The notes under the pieces were generated by a model. The model worked only from the letters and a program-made list of their open reading frames with translations, did not search any database and was not told the DNA's origin. DNA of 41,612 bases from positions 1 through 41,612 of the forward strand of contig JABDCA010000028.1 in the NCBI GenBank assembly GCA_013288345.1. Direction: 5' to 3'. The stretch's first letter is position 1; the number at the start of each line of letters is the position of its first letter. The position numbers were made by a program, and so were the translations under genes. The DNA is from Bacteroidota bacterium. GTDB lineage: Bacteria > Bacteroidota > Bacteroidia > JABEUT01. Positions 40,601-41,612 of the stretch are shown here, piece by piece.

Positions 40601-41612
40601 CTATTTTCTTACAATTTCGGCACCCAAGGCGTTTAAACGCTTGTCAATATTCTGGTAACCACGGTCAATCTGTTCAATATTATGAATGGTGCTTTTGCCA
40701 TTTGCCGAAAGGGCCGCAATAAGCAGGGCAACACCGGCACGTATATCGGGCGATGTCATAGATATGCCTTTTAACGGGTGTTGGTGATTAAGGCCAATAA
40801 CGGTGGCGCGGTGGGGGTCGCAAAGTATTATCTGGGCGCCCATGTCAATCAGTTTATCTACAAAGAACAAACGGCTCTCGAACATCTTTTGGTGTATAAG
40901 CACACTGCCCTTTGCCTGTGTAGCAACAACCAGTATAACGCTTAATAAGTCAGGTGTAAGCCCCGGCCATATAGCATCGGCAATGGTTAATATGGAACCA
41001 TCTAAAAAGGTTTCTATTTCATAATTCTCCTGTGCAGGCACAAAAATATCGTCGCCGCGTTTTTCCATTTTAATACCCAGGCGCTGAAAAACAGAAGGTA
41101 TTACACCCAAATGTTCGTAGCCAACATTGCGTATGGTTATTTCACTTTGGGTCATAGCAGCAAGGCCAATAAAACTGCCTATCTCAATCATATCGGGCAA
41201 TATGGTATGTGTACAGCCCTTTAATGAGCTTACACCTTCAATGTTCAGTAAGTTAGAACCAACACCTGTTATTTTAGCACCCATGCTGTTAAGCATGCGG
41301 CATAATTGTTGTATGTATGGTTCGCAAGCTGCATTATATATAGTGGTAACACCTTCGGCAAACATGGCAGCCATAATAATGTTGGCGGTACCTGTTACCG
41401 ATGCCTCATCAAGCAGCATGTAGCAGCCCTTCAGTTTCTTTTCGGCATGAACTTTGAACAAATTGGTTTCTTCTTCAAAACCGAATTTAGCGCCGAGTTT
41501 TTCAAAACCTAAAAAGTGAGTATCTAATCTTCTGCGGCCAATCTTATCTCCACCGGGGCGGGCAATGTATGCCTTACCATAACGGGCAAGCAAAGGGCCA
41601 ACCATCATTATA
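40601..41612 (-). CDS. murA: UDP-N-acetylglucosamine 1-carboxyvinyltransferase (5' end cut off)
   Basis: The C-terminal ~337 residues of MurA, the first committed enzyme of peptidoglycan synthesis, which joins enolpyruvate from PEP to UDP-GlcNAc. The frame runs off the window edge (ATA codon at 41609-41611 before ATG-ATG), so the N-terminal ~100 residues are missing. The PEP-loop reads RPGGDKIGRRRLDTHF: Asp stands where most MurA proteins have the fosfomycin-alkylated Cys (Cys115 in E. coli). The end, IHNIEQIDRGYQNIDKRLNALGAEI, is the family C-terminus. Confidence 0.95.
   Translation of the reverse strand, partial: IMMVGPLLARYGKAYIARPGGDKIGRRRLDTHFLGFEKLGAKFGFEEETNLFKVHAEKKLKGCYMLLDEASVTGTANIIMAAMFAEGVTTIYNAACEPYIQQLCRMLNSMGAKITGVGSNLLNIEGVSSLKGCTHTILPDMIEIGSFIGLAAMTQSEITIRNVGYEHLGVIPSVFQRLGIKMEKRGDDIFVPAQENYEIETFLDGSILTIADAIWPGLTPDLLSVILVVATQAKGSVLIHQKMFESRLFFVDKLIDMGAQIILCDPHRATVIGLNHQHPLKGISMTSPDIRAGVALLIAALSANGKSTIHNIEQIDRGYQNIDKRLNALGAEIVRK

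Overview
The window is a stretch of chromosome from a member of the phylum Bacteroidota, most likely near the Chitinophagales/Sphingobacteriales. The evidence is a T9SS type A C-terminal sorting domain, a RemB-like outer-membrane protein, a SUMF1-type lipoprotein resembling GldJ/GldK, the order uppS-bamA-ompH-ompH-murI, a MurA with Asp in place of the usual active-site Cys, and promoter -7 boxes of the TAnnTTTG type. No rRNA, tRNA, CRISPR array, phage or complete insertion sequence was found. Most genes are housekeeping or envelope genes.

Layout. Positions 1-758 (-) hold the 5' part of a secreted GloVer-repeat protein. pheT (+, 879-3303) follows and is broken by a one-base frameshift in an A6 run. 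A sulfatase-fold phosphoglycerol-transferase-like membrane enzyme and a Prc-type tail-specific protease lie on (-) at 3314-7562. A two-copy DUF7793-like protein is at 7743-8600. After a palindrome-rich gap come a SUMF1-domain lipoprotein and leuS (-), then radC, wecB, a polysaccharide deacetylase, a FemAB/GNAT-type acyltransferase, a small membrane protein and cysQ (+, 13002-18836). Two unrecognised proteins (18851-20462) precede a 640-base repeat-rich gap. gmd and fcl (GDP-fucose synthesis) and a RemB/Wzi-like barrel protein occupy 21164-24979. The envelope-biogenesis run uppS, bamA, two ompH genes and murI occupies 25061-30372. An SDR oxidoreductase, a DMT transporter, a small helical protein and a SurA-like lipoprotein follow to 33535. 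A large beta-helix T9SS cargo protein, a DEAD-box helicase, a 51-residue Lmo0937-family membrane protein, an acyl-CoA dehydrogenase, a TlpA-like thioredoxin and a truncated murA complete the window.

How the genes work together. Much of the content serves the cell envelope: undecaprenyl phosphate (uppS), peptidoglycan (murI, murA), outer-membrane protein insertion and chaperoning (bamA, ompH x2, SurA-like lipoprotein), surface polysaccharide (wecB, deacetylase, FemAB, gmd, fcl), and secretion or gliding surface proteins (T9SS cargo, RemB-like, SUMF1 lipoprotein).

The most unusual content is between the genes. Nearly every larger gap is filled with short repeats and hairpins of at least ten sequence families, several in two or more copies in this window. 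The best candidates for undescribed elements are a ~160-bp element with three CGACA motifs spaced exactly 10 bp apart plus a GTGGACA/TGTCCAC-bounded 86-bp core (two inverted copies), and a ~90-bp GCGTTAGGG...GAACGCCCA element (two copies). Three genes also have -7 boxes ending only 6-8 bases before the start codon, which predicts nearly leaderless mRNAs.
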